Shown: positions 1 through 15,600, counted from the stretch's first letter. The stretch is DNA of 64,000 nt from Liolophura sinensis (GCF_032854445.1 NC_088306.1:7499924-7563923), one strand, 5' to 3'. The notes: generated from the letters alone by a model not told the origin. Program-made: numbers and translations.

Positions 1-271
1 TGATTTATCTATTTATTTCATTGGTGTTTTACACCACTCAAGGATATTTTACTTATGCAGCGTTAGCCAGCATTATGGTGGAAGGAAACCACCGGGCAGA
101 GTCTTGGGAAACCCATGATCATCCACAGGTTGCTGAGAGTCCTTCCCAGGTACGGCTGGAAAAAAAGCCAGCATAAGCTAGACTTGAACTGACAGCGACT
201 GCATTGGTGAGAGATTCCTGGGTCATTGCACTGTGCTGGTGTGTTAACCACCTTGGCCATGGAGGCCCCAC
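1..271 (-). mobile_element. SINE-A copy, nearly full length
   Basis: On the minus strand it reads GGGGCCTCCATGGCCAAGGT, then a B-box-like GTTCAAGTC, then the SINE body, and ends in the AATAAATAGATAAATCA tail at the window edge. Confidence 0.85.
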
Positions 272-661
272 ATGGTTTATGAGCCACATACAATCTTAGC
301 AAAATCAAACAATATTTCAGTTACTGCATGGAATGCAATGACCAATCATAATGAAAGAAATCTGAAAGAAACAAAGCTTATGTATCGAAATGGTTGGTTG
401 TGATCTTGATCTGTAATCACACAAAATGAGCCTGTACACAAAATCACCAAAGTCAAACAACACTTGGTGAAGTTATAGTACCAAATACATAAAATACACA
501 AAATGTACCCATGTATGCGTGTGGTTTTGAAATCCAATGGGAGGTTCCACAAAATGAACTTGCACACATTTACTGAACAAAAACCAAGCAGATGGACAGT
601 CACAAATCAAAATTCATCTCATTCACTGCAGATGGGATAACTCCAGAATAAAACCACTGAC

Positions 662-3600
662 CTCAGAACACTGATGACCAGCTTGACAGCTTGCACTGCC
701 ACGTCATACTCCTTGTCCAACGTCATCTCCACAATACGGTCCTGTTCACAAACAATTTTGGCTTGTTATGCGCAAAGTGAACAATGAACAGTGCATTATT
801 TTATAAACAGTTTTGGAAACTGTTAATTTAGACTTTTTTTTTTAGTTTTCAGCTTAAACGACTGAATTGTTTTCTTCATGCGTATTAATACATGTACCTC
901 GCTCTTATAATAAATATTTATCATGGAAGCATAGCTACAATCACAGCTCAAAATGGTTGTTCATGACCAAATTCAACATCACTGTTTAAAAATGTTAATA
1001 GGTGGGAAAAAAACATCAGCAATCTGTCATTAACACCAATTAAATAAGAATTAAAATTCCCCACAATCCAAAACACTAATTTTTATTTTCTCAACGGGAC
1101 ACCAACTTCATTTTGTCTTTTACAGACAAACAAAACTGGAAATTTTATTTACAACTCAGGACACCAACTTTATTTTGTCTTTCACAGGCAAATTTTCTTT
1201 TCTTTTGAGGACAACAGCTTTATTTTGTCTTTTACAGACAAACAAAACTGAAAATTTTATTTTCTATTCAGGACAACAGTTTTATTTTGTCTTTACCAGG
1301 CAAATAAAACTGAAAATCCACCATTTTACTTCATCTAATCTTGTTGCTTTTATGACTTTCCAGTTTTTCAAGACTTTTCAAATCCTATAAATATGTGTTA
1401 AACAGGGAAATTGCCGGGATAGTCAAATTTCCCACAAATTAGACGATTTTCAAGTTTAATTTCCATACCTTTTTCCCACATTGAAAATAGATTTATTCTG
1501 CCTGTGAAACTAGAAATTCAGTTGGTGTGGCAGTACATAATCTTTTTTTTACCTTGAACCTGTTGGTAAACAGTTCCATCTTTGTAGCCAAGTCTTCTGT
1601 CTCGTAAAGTGGCTGCAGACTTCTCAGACAACACAGGCGGACTTCTCCAGTCTCAAAAACAGATATATATACCCATTTATTATTTATATACAGGTGAAAT
1701 GTCAAGATTTCCTTCACCGATAAAAGTGTTATTTCAGATTATAGTTACCACTTTTGTTATTACATTTTGACATTTCATACCCAGACACCATGACCTCAAG
1801 TATTAAACATTTTATTTCATGATATCCAATTCCAGTTCACCAGAATGACATCACGATATTTTTTTAGTCAACATCTCACATTTTTACACAGCAAGACACC
1901 ACACATAAATACGTGAATGGCCTACAGGTGAAAACTTTGCCTAATGATGCTGTGAAAATACAGATAATAAACAGAACATTGCACAATAAAGGTTGAATAA
2001 TGGAAACATAGAATATTATTTCCACAACTTACTCGGACAACTCTCATGGTATATGTATTTAACCATCAATGTGAAATATCCGCTTTTTATTTTTGTACAA
2101 CTATTTAATACGACAAAAATGAAGATTTATTTTCTCAGAACTTTTACATGTATGTGAGTGAGTGAGTGCTTGGGGTTTAACGTCATACACAATAATTTTT
2201 CAGTCATATGACGACGAAGGAATCCATGTACGTGTATATGTGCCTCCTTGATGCAGGACGGATTTCCACCGCTCTTTACTTAGTGCTGCTTCACTGAGAC
2301 GACTTACCGAAGGCAAGTAAGCTGCCCCGCCCGAGCCATTATACTGATACGGGTCAACCAGTCGTTGCACTATCCCCTTCATGCTGAACGCCAAGCGAGG
2401 AAGTTACAACTTCCTCTTATAAAGTCTTAGGTGTGACTCGATCAAGGATTGATCCTGGATCTACCGGTCCCAAGGCGGACACTCTACCAACTGTGCTATC
2501 CAGGCCGGTCCTACATGAATGTTCATTGTTATGTGTTATATCCATGGAACTTGTATCCCTTCATGAGAACATGATTTGCATGTCATGCATATACTACTGG
2601 ACAATAGCATAACAAGGGCCTACTTAACTCTTCAAATAAGGATTCCAGCTGCAATATTTCATCTGAGTGAATCTTTAATAGTTTAGGTTTTCTGCCTTAT
2701 TCTTTGCGAGTGTTTCTCTCTGTATTACTGTATTTCACCTAAAATTTTGTATATAAAAATGGAATTTCAAAAGCACATAAAGATCTTATAAAGATATTTT
2801 TGATGCCAAGACCCAAATATCTGGCAGAAGAAATTAATCAGAAAGAATCTTAGGACAGCATATGGTCGATGAATAAACCAGAATAAAGTAAAATGCGTCA
2901 CCTGAAGTATGCTTTACGTGATATTCAGTGAACTTAACACTAAGCTTTTTCTTTTTACAGTTGTATTGAATCTAATTACAATGTTTTCAAACCAAAACAG
3001 GTCATGAGGAATTAGATCAGATGCAAATCCTTATGACTAAGAGTATGTATGTATCCTTGGGTTTCATTGACGTACTTGATAACTTTTCAGTCATATGAAG
3101 ACGAAGGGTCGTGCCACATGCGTACATATACTGTGCCTTCTCGTGGCAGGTCAAACCCACGCCGCCAAAGTGCTGCCGCCAAAGTGCTGCCGCCAAAGTT
3201 AAATATCATTCTGAAGACACCAGACATGACATCTAACTTGTCATACTGACACCATGCCAACCACTCATGTTTCAATGCTCTTACCTCTCAGTGCTAAGCA
3301 CCAAGTGAGGCAGCAACCAGTACCAATTTTGGCAGGTCCTGCCTTATGGTTGAAAGATACCTTATCATATAGCGTCCAGCCCACATACTTGAGGTAGGCA
3401 TCATCAAGAAACATGTTGGGATATTTCTTCATCCATACACCGATCTCTGCCATACAGATACCTCTGATCTCAGGCTGCGTGTCTCTGAAATCAATAATCA
3501 ATATTCCATCCATATTCTGCAATTTGATGATATGGTCGTTGAATACTCAGTTGTCTCCCATTAATCCACATGCCTACATCTAGAGATAGGGAATACGCTT

Positions 3601-6600
3601 ACAGAATATGTACCGTTTTTTCTGAGAGATGAATGTAATTCTGTGTGCTTTTTTTCGATGCCAATGGCCATTTTTAGCATACAACTGCATACTTATTGTG
3701 AAATTGTCAAAAATTTGGGCAGCTAAAGAGTTCTATTCATGAAAGTTTGAAATTCTTGGACAGAGAGAACATGAGGTGTCAGGTAGTGATCACCTTTAAA
3801 GTTTTAAATCAGAACCTTCAATTTTTTGTTTTTTTTATGTACAGCACAGAAAGTCATTAAGTTCTGCTCTCTGCGAAGTGGGTGTTAGGCACAGCTTGGC
3901 CTGTATGATGTAATATGGGAGGTGCAGGCTAAGTTGTCTCCCCTACATAGTCCACACATCTGCAGTTAGGACCAAGCAACTTGCCTGGAATTGCTGATTG
4001 AAATTCTACAAATTAGGGGTCCACGCAAGTTCCTAGCAGAACACCTCTTGAAATCACTTTGATTATTATTATTATTCTTAGCCAACTCGTAAAATTGCAA
4101 TATCTCAAAAACTATAAAAGGTACAAAAGAAACCAAACTTTGGAGTCTTAATAAGGAACATATAAAGCAACTTTTGACAATTAGTGGTGTTTTACCATTC
4201 ACATGATTTAGCGGCCATTTTGAATTTTATTGATAGGCTAAAAAAATCTTCTCCAAAATGGCCAAACCTACTGAGATGAACTTTTCGCTTACAATTTTAA
4301 AATGGATGGCCCTACCCATAATGTAAAAAGCTTGTAGTTTGGTATGCAAATAAGGCCAAAAAATGACCAATAAAATTGGCTCTAAAGTAGGTCAATTTAT
4401 AAAACTGCTTACAATCATAAAACAAACATACTGTCTGGTGCCCCTTGACATCATGATTATAACTCTGCAAGACGTTTTTGTACTTTGTGTTGTTTTTATG
4501 TTATGACCAAAAAAAACAAAACCTACGTCCATCCGCAGGTTGCTGTCAGACCTTCCCACTTACGGCCGGAGAGGAAGCCAGCATGAGCTGGACTTCAACT
4601 CAAAGCGACCGCATTGGATGAGAGACTCCTGGGTCATTACGCTGTGCTAGCACACTAACCACTGAAGCCACGGAGGCCCCAAAATTAATTATATAACACT
4701 AGCACATATGTATCACTAATCACTGATCAGGTTTCAAATTTATAATTATCTCAGCAAGTACTCTAATATATATTGTCAAAGTCTAGTTTAGACAACTGTT
4801 TAATAGTGACAAACTAATATGCCGGACTCATTCTGGGAGTTCTCTCTGGAAGCAACACCCAAGGCACTTGAAATGAAAAGAATCACCCATCAATGATCAG
4901 GTTTGAAGTTTATAACTATATCAGCACATAATATCTGTATTTCTGATTTATCACTGCCTACTCAAACAGCAACTGTATGTAAGCGCAAAGCTTATTGGTT
5001 GCTGAAACTCTAGATAGCCAATCACAACATGCCTTACAATAAATACTTAACACAGAGACCGGAACACGACATGTCACCTTTCCAACGACGACAGTACATT
5101 CCATCATGTGCTCACTTGGTAAATTAATTTTTTACTGGTATGTACATTTTAATTTAATGCCATTACAAAGCAGTTTCCTTGACAAAGTGCCAATTCTGTT
5201 TTGCACTCGTTATTTCGAGAATTCTGTCCGTTTTCCGCAATCCCAGAAAATCATTGGCCCTAAAAAGACTTGAAGAACAAAACATACCTGTATCTGTGGA
5301 CAAAAACACCCTTGAAAATGTAGGTCAACATGTTCCGGATTTCCTCTTGATTTTCTTCCAACTGAAATAAATATCACACTTTATTAAGATTATGTTTTAG
5401 TGATAATCAACACTAACAAAAATAAACAAAGCTTTCACATTTCCGAATATTGCACTGTGCTCAAAATGACTAATAAATATGCCAGTTAGCGTTAATCTGG
5501 TTGGTCAATGGCAAGTGAACAAAAGCAAAATAAATGCCTCAAAGGGTTATTCAGTTTAATTGGTCAACACCGTTCAGTTGTACCTCTTGTCGTTTCGACA
5601 TTAGAAGCTCCAACCTCTCTCCGGCCCGTTTTGATTGGTTCTTCTGACGCTCCGCCTCATACTGTCTCTGGGTGTTGTCTAGGTTGATACTCAGGTTCAG
5701 GGCAACATCCACTAATGCTGTCATGAGCTTCATGGCTAATAAAAACACAATAAATATCCATATTCAGGGCACATCTAGCTCCCATGAGCTTCATAACTAA
5801 CAAAAACACACACAAAAATATCCACATTCAGGGCCACACTTACTAATGCATTCATTGGCTTCATTACTAACTCAAAACAAAAATATCAATATTCTGGGCC
5901 AAATTTACTCATGTAATTACCAGCAGCATGGATAATCAAAATATAACATATATCCACATCCAGACCATTGTCTGTTAATGATAATACCAGCAAGAACTTT
6001 CCACATTCACAGCCCTGTCTATCAATGGTATCACCAGCAAGAACTATCCACATTCACAGCCCTGTCTGTCAATGGTATCACCAGCAAGAACTATCCACAT
6101 TCAGTGCCCTGTCTGTCAATGGTATCACCAGCAAGAACTATCCACATTCAGTGCCCTGTCTGTCAATGGTATCACCAGCAAGAACTATCCACATTCACAA
6201 CCCTGTCTATCAATGGTATCACCAGCAAGAACTATCCACATTCACAGCCCTGTCTGTCAATGGTATCATCAGCAAGAACTATCCACATTCACAGCCCTGT
6301 CTGTTAATGGTATCACAAGCAAAAAATATTCACATTCACAGCCCTGTCTGTCAATGGTATCACCAGCGAGAACTATCCACATTCAGTGCCCTGTCTGTCA
6401 ATGGTATCACCAGCAAGAACTATCCACATTCACAGCCCTGTCTGTCAATGGTATCATCAGCAAGAAATATCCACATTCACAACCCTGTCTGTCAATGGTA
6501 TCTCCAGCAAGAACTATCCACATTCACAGCCCTGTCTGTCAATGGTATCACCAGCAAGAACTATCCACATTCACAGCCCTGTCTGTCAATGGTATCACCA

Positions 6601-9600
6601 GCAAGAACTATCCACATTCACAGCCCTGTCTGTCAATGGTATCACCAGCGAGAACTATCCACATTCACAGCCCTGTCTGTCAATGGTATCACCAGCAAGA
6701 ACTATCCACATTCACAGCCCTGTCTGTTAATGGTATCATCAGTGAGAACTATCCACATTCACAGCCCTGTCTGTCAATGGTATCACCAGCGAGAACTATC
6801 CACATTCACAGCCCTGTCTGTCAATGGTATCACCAGCGAGAACTATCCACATTCAGTGCCCTGTCTGTCAATGGTATCACCAGCAAGAACTATCCACATT
6901 CACAGCCCTGTCTGTCAATGGTATCACCAGCAAGAACTATCCACATTCACAGCCCTGTCTGTCAATGGTATCACCAGTGAGAACTATCCACATTCACAGC
7001 CCTGTCTGTCAATGGTATCACCAGCAAGAACTATCCACATTCAGTGCCCTGTCTGTCAATGGTATCATCAGCAAGAACTATCCACATTCACAGCCCTGTC
7101 TGTCAATGGTATCACCAGTGAGAACTATCCACATTCACAGCCCTGTCTGTCAATGGTATCACCAGCAAGAACTATCCACATTCAGTGCCCTGTCTGTCAA
7201 TGGTATCACCAGCAAGAACTATCCACATTCACAACCCTGTCTGTCAATGGTATCACCAGCAAGAACTATCCACATTCACAGCCCTGTCTGTCAATGGTAT
7301 CACCAGCAAGAACTATCCACATTCAGAGCCCTGTCTGTTCATGGTATCACCAGCAAGAACTATCCACATTCACAGCCCTGTCTGTCAATGGTATCACCAG
7401 CGAGAACTATCCACATTCACAGCCCTGTCTGTCAATGGTATCACCAGCAAGAACTATCCACATTCACAGCCCTGTCTGTCAATGGTATCACCAGCAAGAA
7501 CTATCCACATTCACAGCCCTGTCTGTCAATGGTATCACCAGTGAGAACTATCCACATTCACAGCCCTGTCTGTCAATGGTATCACCAGCAAGAACTATCC
7601 ACATTCAGTGCCCTGTCTGTCAATGGTATCATCAGCAAGAACTATCCACATTCACAGCCCTGTCTGTCAATGGTATCACCAGTGAGAACTATCCACATTC
7701 ACAGCCCTGTCTGTCAATGGTATCACCAGCAAGAACTATCCACATTCAGTGCCCTGTCTGTCAATGGTATCACCAGCAAGAACTATCCACATTCACAACC
7801 CTGTCTGTCAATGGTATCACCAGCAAGAACTATCCACATTCACAGCCCTGTCTGTCAATGGTATCACCAGCAAGAACTATCCACATTCAGAGCCCTGTCT
7901 GTTCATGGTATCACCAGCAAGAACTATCCACATTCACAGCCCTGTCTGTCAATGGTATCACCAGCAAGAACTATCCACATTCACAGCCCTGTCTGTCAAT
8001 GGTATCACCAGCGAGAACTATCCACATTCACAGCCCTGTCTGTCAATGGTATCACCAGCAAGAACTATCCACATTCAGTGTCCTGTCTGTCAATGGTATC
8101 ACCAGCAAGAACCATCCACATTCACAGCCCTGTCTGTCAATGGTATCACCAGCGAGAACTATCCACATTCACAGCCCTGTCTGTCAATGGTATCATCAGC
8201 AAGAACTATCCACATTCACAGCCCTGTCTGTCAATGGTATCACCAGCAAGAACTATCCACATTCACAGCCCTGTCTGTCAATGGTATCACCAGCGAGAAC
8301 TATCCACATTCACAGCCCTGTCTGTCAATGGTATCACCAGCCAGAACCATCCACATTCACAGCCCTGTCTGTCAATGGTATCACCAGCGAGAACTATCCA
8401 CATTCACAGCCCTGTCTGTCAATGGTATCACCAGCGAGAACTATCCACATTCACAGCCCTGTCTGTCAATGGTATCAACAACAAGAACTATCCACATTCA
8501 CAGCCCTGTCTGTCAATGGTATCACCAGCCAGAACCATCCACATTCACAGCCCTGTCTGTCAATGGTATCACCAGCGAGAACTATCCACATCCACAGCCC
8601 TGTCTGTCAATGGTATCACCAGCCAGAACCATCCACATTCAGAGCCCTGTCTGTTCATGGTATCACCAGCAAGAACTATCCACATTCAGTGCCCTGTCTG
8701 TCAATGGTATCATCAGCAAGAACTATCCACATTCACAGCCCTGTCTGTCAATGGTATCACCAGCAAGAACTATCCACATTCACAGCCCTGTCTGTCAATG
8801 GTATCACCAGCAAGAACTATCCACATTCACAGCCCTGTCTGTCAATGGTATCACCAGCAAAAACTATCCACATTCACAACCCTGTCTGTTAATGGTATCA
8901 CCAGCAAGAACTATCCACATTCACAGCCCTGTCTGTCAATGGTATCACCAGCAAAAACTATCCACATTCACAGCCCTGTCTGTCAATGGTATCACCAGCA
9001 AGAACTATCCACATTCACAGCCCTGTCTGTCAATGGTATCACCAGCAAAAACTATCCACATTCACAACCCTGTCTGTTAATGGTATCACCAGCAAGAACT
9101 ATCCACATTCACAGCCCTGTCTGTCAATGGTATCACCAGTAAGAACTATCCACATTCACAGCCCTGTCTGTCAATGGTATCACCAGCAAGAACTATCCAC
9201 ATTCACAGCCCTGTCTGTTAATGGTATCACCAGCAAGAACTATCCACATTCACAGCCCTGTCTGTCAATGGTATCACCAGCGAGAACTATCCACATTCAC
9301 AGCCCTGTCTGTCAATGGTATCACCAGCAAGAACTATCCACATTCACAGCCCTGTCTGTCAATGGTATCACCAGCAAGAACTATCCACATTCACAACCCT
9401 GTCTGTTAATGGTATCACCAGCAAGAACTATCCACATTCACAGCCCTGTCTGTCAATGGTATCACCAGCAAGAACTATCCACATTCACAGCCCTGTCTGT
9501 TAATGGTATCACCAGTGAGAACTATCCACATTCACAGCCCTGTCTGTCAATGGTATCACCAGCAAGAACTATCCACATTCACAGCCCTGTCTGTCAATGG

Positions 9601-12600
9601 TATCACCAGTGAGAACTATCCACATTCACAGCCCTGTCTGTCAATGGTATCACCAGCAAGAACTATCCACATTCACAGCCCTGTCTGTCAATGGTATCAC
9701 CAGTGAGAACTATCCACATTCACAGCCCTGTCTGTCAATTTTATCACCAGCAAGAACTATCCACATTCACAACCCTGTCTGTCAATGGTATCATCAGCAA
9801 GAACTATCCACATTCACAGCCCTGTCTGTCAATGGTATCACCAGCAAGAACTATCCACATTCACAGCCCTGTCTGTCAATGGTATCACCAGTGAGAACTA
9901 TCCACATTCACAGCCCTGTCTGTCAATTTTATCACCAGCAAGAACTATCCACATTCACAGCCCTGTCTGTCAATGGTATCACCAGCCAGAACCATCCACA
10001 TTCAAGGACACATCAAGTAATGCTAAATCACCATCTTCTTGGCATGGCTAATCCATATACAAAATATTCATTTATTCATTCACATTTATATCTGCCATGG
10101 TTTAATATAAAAGACACTAAAAATACCACCATGAAGTGCACATTTGCTTCATCATCAGCACAGCCATTGCTTAGGCATATTAATGTAAGAATCACTGGGA
10201 AATCCTGCATTTTCCGTAAAAAAATAAACATGGTAAATGTCATAAAATATGACTTTTACGTTTCTACATATACTTTTTTTTCAGTACGATCATCACACTT
10301 TCCAAACAGACTTCCAAATACCCAAGATCAAACAGAAAGCAAAATAAGTAACTTTGTCACACGGCACTTACCTGCAAGTGTGCTGGTGTGCCTGAAGGCA
10401 CGGACCTGGGAGTCTGTTAGCCCTGTCAGCAAGGATATTACGTTATCCATCATGTACTGGTCGTAGATGATGCTGTACTGACACTGCCTCACAAGGACCT
10501 GCACCAGCTCACAGTAGTTCGTCTTGAACTTCTTGTACATGGGGCCTGTCATGATCAAAGGGTAATCACCACTCTCCTACAAACCGAAAGTGAAAGTGGA
10601 TATACATGTATTAGTAAAGTGTATACAATATAGGCTTAGAACAGAGAAAAATCCATGAATCACCTGGATAGAATGGAAAAGCAACACGCAAAACAACCTT
10701 AGATATTTTGAAAAAGGGGTAGAAACAGACCTGACAGCCATTTTGTTCTGATGCGCTCAGTACAGGCATGAGAATGGCTGGCCAAAAACAGGTCTGAAGA
10801 TGGAAGGCACTAGTGCTTGACCCGAGCATACCACTGATGGGGAGCATCTAAAAGGGGGGCTGGGGGTGGGGGTGGGGTGGGGTAGGGGTTGGATGGTGGT
10901 GGTATCTGAATGGGGGATCATGCCCCACTTTCTTGCCGCAGAAATTTTTGTAAAATCTTAGTTGAATCTTAGTAGCTCAGAGAGGAAAGAAAGTATGCTT
11001 TTACTGAATCTCACTTCAATACATGAAACCTCCAATCCAAAATTTCTCATCAGATTTCCAAAAATTTCAGGAACCATCTTTTCAGCAGAAAAAAAAAAAG
11101 ACATAATTTTGTCTAAAAGAGGAAAATTCTCATGCCTGTTGGTAAATCCATAAATAAACTTTTAATCTGGAATTCTGGGATATGTTGTATTAGAGAAACT
11201 AAACACATGATGTTGTCTCAGTCTTGCCCCATGCTCATATGTTTAAGAAGCTCATTCTCGGGTTATGGAAATACTTGCGCATCATTGGTTAAAACTGGTA
11301 ACAAGCAAACAAACAAACCTCATCAAACTCCTCTGTCATTTTCCGGATGATCTCGGCATGCTCCATGTTGCCATACATGTATGGGGAGATCTTTCCTTTA
11401 CAGCCAGAGCATTGGATGAAGAACTGGATCAGTTCCAACAGAGCCTGGTCACGGTCACTCTTGTACGATTCAATCCATTCATCCACCACAGCCTATGAAC
11501 CAGTACAAACATCAGTTTACCAGAATTTGCAGTTTATTTGTCATTACATGTACAAAGAGGAACAACCTAAATGAGATATGTGATTATGGTCTAGAAAAAA
11601 AAAACAACTGAATTTTGTTCACCGTGTTCAAGATATCACACGGGTCCAGTTGTCGTCCCATTTCAAAACACAATTATTTAATACCCCATTGCTAAATATC
11701 AGTTTTACCGGAAATAACAGGTGCTGGAGCACAACACTGAAGTTATAAAAAAACTATAAATCAATTATTCATAGACATACAATTTCTTTTAGCTTAAACA
11801 TTACTGTTGTTGTTAATGGACTTGCAAAAAAAAAACAAAAAAAAATACAAACAAATTGAACTCCGCAAATTCACAGAAAGATCAAACACGTGCTAAATGA
11901 AACATAGAAATGTTACGGGATGCTAATAAAATTGGATCACAGTGAAAGTACAAGAGTGAAATTGAATCTCATTAAGAACCTCATCAATTTTAATTGTTGT
12001 TTTACAGGCAGAATTAATGTTGTAGATGGGTATAACATAAAAATAAAATCTTCAAAATCATAATGTCTTGGTGCAGACATATTATTATTTACATCTTATT
12101 TATTTATCAGAAAGGCATGAAAACAAGAAAATCTTAAAAACATCTAAATCGGGCAAAACCAAAAAATGGATTTGCAGTTTTACTTTTTATTTCATTATGA
12201 ACAAGTCGGCTCACTCTTATCACACAAAATAAAATCAGTGTCACCATCTATCAATTTGTGGAATAGGCACAGTTAGAGGACTATACAGTACCACCTACAC
12301 TGTACATGCAGTTAGGCAAACACAAGCCTTTGACGTCTACCAACCTGTAGTGAAGATTTGCCTCCCTTGACAACATCAAACAGGCTTCCAGTGTCATCTC
12401 CTGACTGCATCTCTTCCACATCCTTCTTCTTACCTCCCCTTTTGGCCTTCTTTGCAGGCTGCAATAAAACAGTGAGAAAAAATGTACCGATAATCCAAGG
12501 TAGGCGTGCAAATATGCACGCCATCTTGGCAGAAGGTAAATGGTTCTCATTCACTATTCATGAAAATGTTTTGAACAGCTCCACAACTTTGTCAGAAACT

Positions 12601-15600
12601 TTTGGGCAAAAATTATACATTTAGAAAAAAAAATTCTCTTTATGTTAGGTAACATTTTTTACATTCTATCAAAAAAATCAAAAAAAAATCAAATCATTTG
12701 TGCATGCCTTAAACTCTGATGGTAGTTAAACGATTCTTCACCACATCCAGGTACAAAATAAAATTGGTCAACCTGACCAGTGTAGTTTTGTCTCCAAAAT
12801 CAAATCAAAAATGTGCGTAACATGTATATGGTACTGAATGTTGCTTTTTCATATGCGAAAAGGTGGCGGAAACAGGGGTACCTATTGCACGTTTGCCTCA
12901 CACATTATAAAAGCAAACAGTTGAACACTTCTATTTATTAGTGAGCAGCTCAGCACATAAAAATTAAACAGGAATATTAACCAGGTTTAAATACATGGAC
13001 ATTTACACAACATTCAAAGAGCGCTAAGAATTTATTAATATATGAGATCACCACAGTTCAAATTACATGCACTCTCCATTAAAATAAAGCTTAAATTTAA
13101 TCATGTAAACTGAATGTACAAATATCTGTTACATTGGCACTATAATCTGTTACACTGTATGTAAAATTCTAAGCTTTGGTATCTCTGATATCCTACTAAA
13201 AGGGTTCGCAATTAAAAAACAAAATCTTGATCTGAATGCTTTTGGTCTTAATACCAGTACCTGATTAGTTAGGTCTCCTTTAGGCTGTCTCTTCCTGCTG
13301 ACCTTCCCCGGGGCCTTAGGCTCTTCAAAGTCGCTGTCATCGTTATCCATTTCAGGGCTGGAAGAAAATCCAAGGACATCTCAAGCTGGTGATGTCAGAT
13401 ACCGTACCTTTACAGGACTTACAAGTAGACTGATTTATCACTCATCTATTTGCCTGACTGTTCAACTACAGGAAGCACATGTACATGCCATTGTATAGTA
13501 CAACTGTACAACAAATAATAATGGCAGCCATATATACATAAACACTTCACTTTACATACACAGTACCACTATCAATAAAGGATGTTGTTGAAGAAACAGG
13601 CGTGTTGGGTTTGAAACTGGTACGGCCATCAGTTGACTATCCCAGCTATAAAGGGGATGGTGCAGGGGCCGGCGATGCCACGGAGAAAACCAGAGCAAAC
13701 CACCAGCTATAGGTAGGCAAACAATCTTCTTTTAATAACACCTGACCACCTTGATGCCCTTACGAGTACTGCAGATGATTTAGATATATATATATATATT
13801 TATTTACTTATCTGCTTGGTGTTCACACATTACTCAAGAGTATTCCACTCATAAGAGGGTGGCCAGCTACGTAAGTGGTAGGAAACTGAATGAATGCTTA
13901 AAACTGAATGGCTGCGTCAGGCGATACCAAATTTACTTTGTGTTTTAAGGTTAAGCAGACACTTTTTATTTTGTAGGACATTTCTTTCTTGCTTGTCCTG
14001 TTTTGCATCACTTTCAGATCAGCTTGAAATGTGTTCAACAGGAAAAACTGCTTTGGGCATTCCCTAGGTTCAATAACTAAAGTGATTTTTCAGTTTCATT
14101 TTTATACCCACTGATGATTCATTTTGCCCGTAAACCAAAATTTAAATTGGTGTGACCTCACCATGAAATACTAACCAAACATGCTAAATGATCTTAAGTC
14201 CTTAGTGTTCCCAAATTCAATACATTTAAATATTTTGGACATTTTGGAAATATCATATCCCACAAAAAGGAAAAAAAGAAAGGAAAAAAAGGCTAGAAAA
14301 CAAAAGACAGCATTCAGTTGAAAGAAGCAAGCATGCACATGCGATTATTTGCAAGCTTACATGTATTTTAAACTACATGTGAGCTTAAGATGGAGTATTT
14401 AAATTATCACCAGTCCATGTGTGTAGAGATGCATATAGCAGTCCATAGAAATCATGCTCATCCACCACATCACACTGACAGGGCTTGAAATCTTTCTAAC
14501 TTGGGGCCAATAATCTGTTTAAAGAATAATTTGGCTCCTTGGGATATGGAACTAAAAGTAACAGGCCTGAGTGACATAACATTTTCCCCTGGGCCAAACC
14601 AGAAATTAAACAGAATTTGGCCCCTAAAATGCCTTTATTTATAGTCCTGTTTGATTCACATTTGAAAAGCAGTTTACACCAAGCATGTCAATGTACACTG
14701 TACATGAACCCCACACCGCCCAAAAATAATTTAAAAATTCTGACCATCCAAGATATCACATGTATGCCATGTCCAAATCTCTGTTGTTGATGGATCTATT
14801 TTTGTCCAATGATTCTGAATGGCCACAGTTTATTTCTTTATCTTCTGAACGTTAACCCTAGAATTTACCGGTATTTTATATTGTCTTGACTACGTTCTAC
14901 TTGGAGCATTACAGATTTCAGGCCAATCAACATTGATCCATTCAGCTCAACTGTTATTCCACAACATTTCAATGCTAAGAATTTAATAGTATTTGCTGAG
15001 CTTTTTGGACCCTTGGACCAGGATGTGTTTGGTGGGAATTGCAAACATCAACTTATGTTGTACACGTACAAGCATACAATCAAACTAATGTTTTCTTTCC
15101 CCCTAAATTAATGCACTGCTGTGTATTATATGTGTATTAAGACGTCACTGGTAATGTCGGACTAGCGTGCCACAAAGACCTGAGACACAACAAACCACAA
15201 AGTGTGACTGCTTGATATTTAATAGATTTCTGATACACAGGACCTGCACTTATTACAAGTTTGTCAGGATTTATCCCAGATATCTGAGTATTATTAAAAA
15301 AAAATTAAAAAAAAAAAAATGTCAAGACAAGATTTATGTCTTGAACAGTTGACCTCAGATCACCAAATGCAGATAGCAGTCCAGTCATAATTCCAAATGA
15401 GGCATCGTCGGAAAATACAATTCCGCCTATCAAATCAATACTTCACTCTTCCAGGATTCATCAAAACTGTTACATGTAGGGGACTAATACCCCAAACTAG
15501 TCATTTTCTTAGAAAATTGGATGCACCATACCCTTACAAAGTGCATCCTTATCTTTCAGTCACAATATTCTTTGACACTGAGTGGAAATTACCACAATGC

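Noticed and set aside
5968..8892. Open frame of 974 residues (and others of 772, 443 and 302) with a repeating His/Ser/Pro-rich peptide
   Set aside because: The 47-bp unit has no stop in any plus-strand frame and 47 is not a multiple of 3, so all three frames are open by arithmetic. The array lies in a STAG intron on the opposite strand, and no splice or start context supports translation.
5962..10009. CRISPR-like array
   Set aside because: Units are contiguous with no unique spacers, the context is a eukaryotic intron, and there are no cas genes.
11132..11574. Plus-strand frames opposite the STAG exon
   Set aside because: They are shadows of the minus-strand exon at 11319-11492, whose translation matches STAG.
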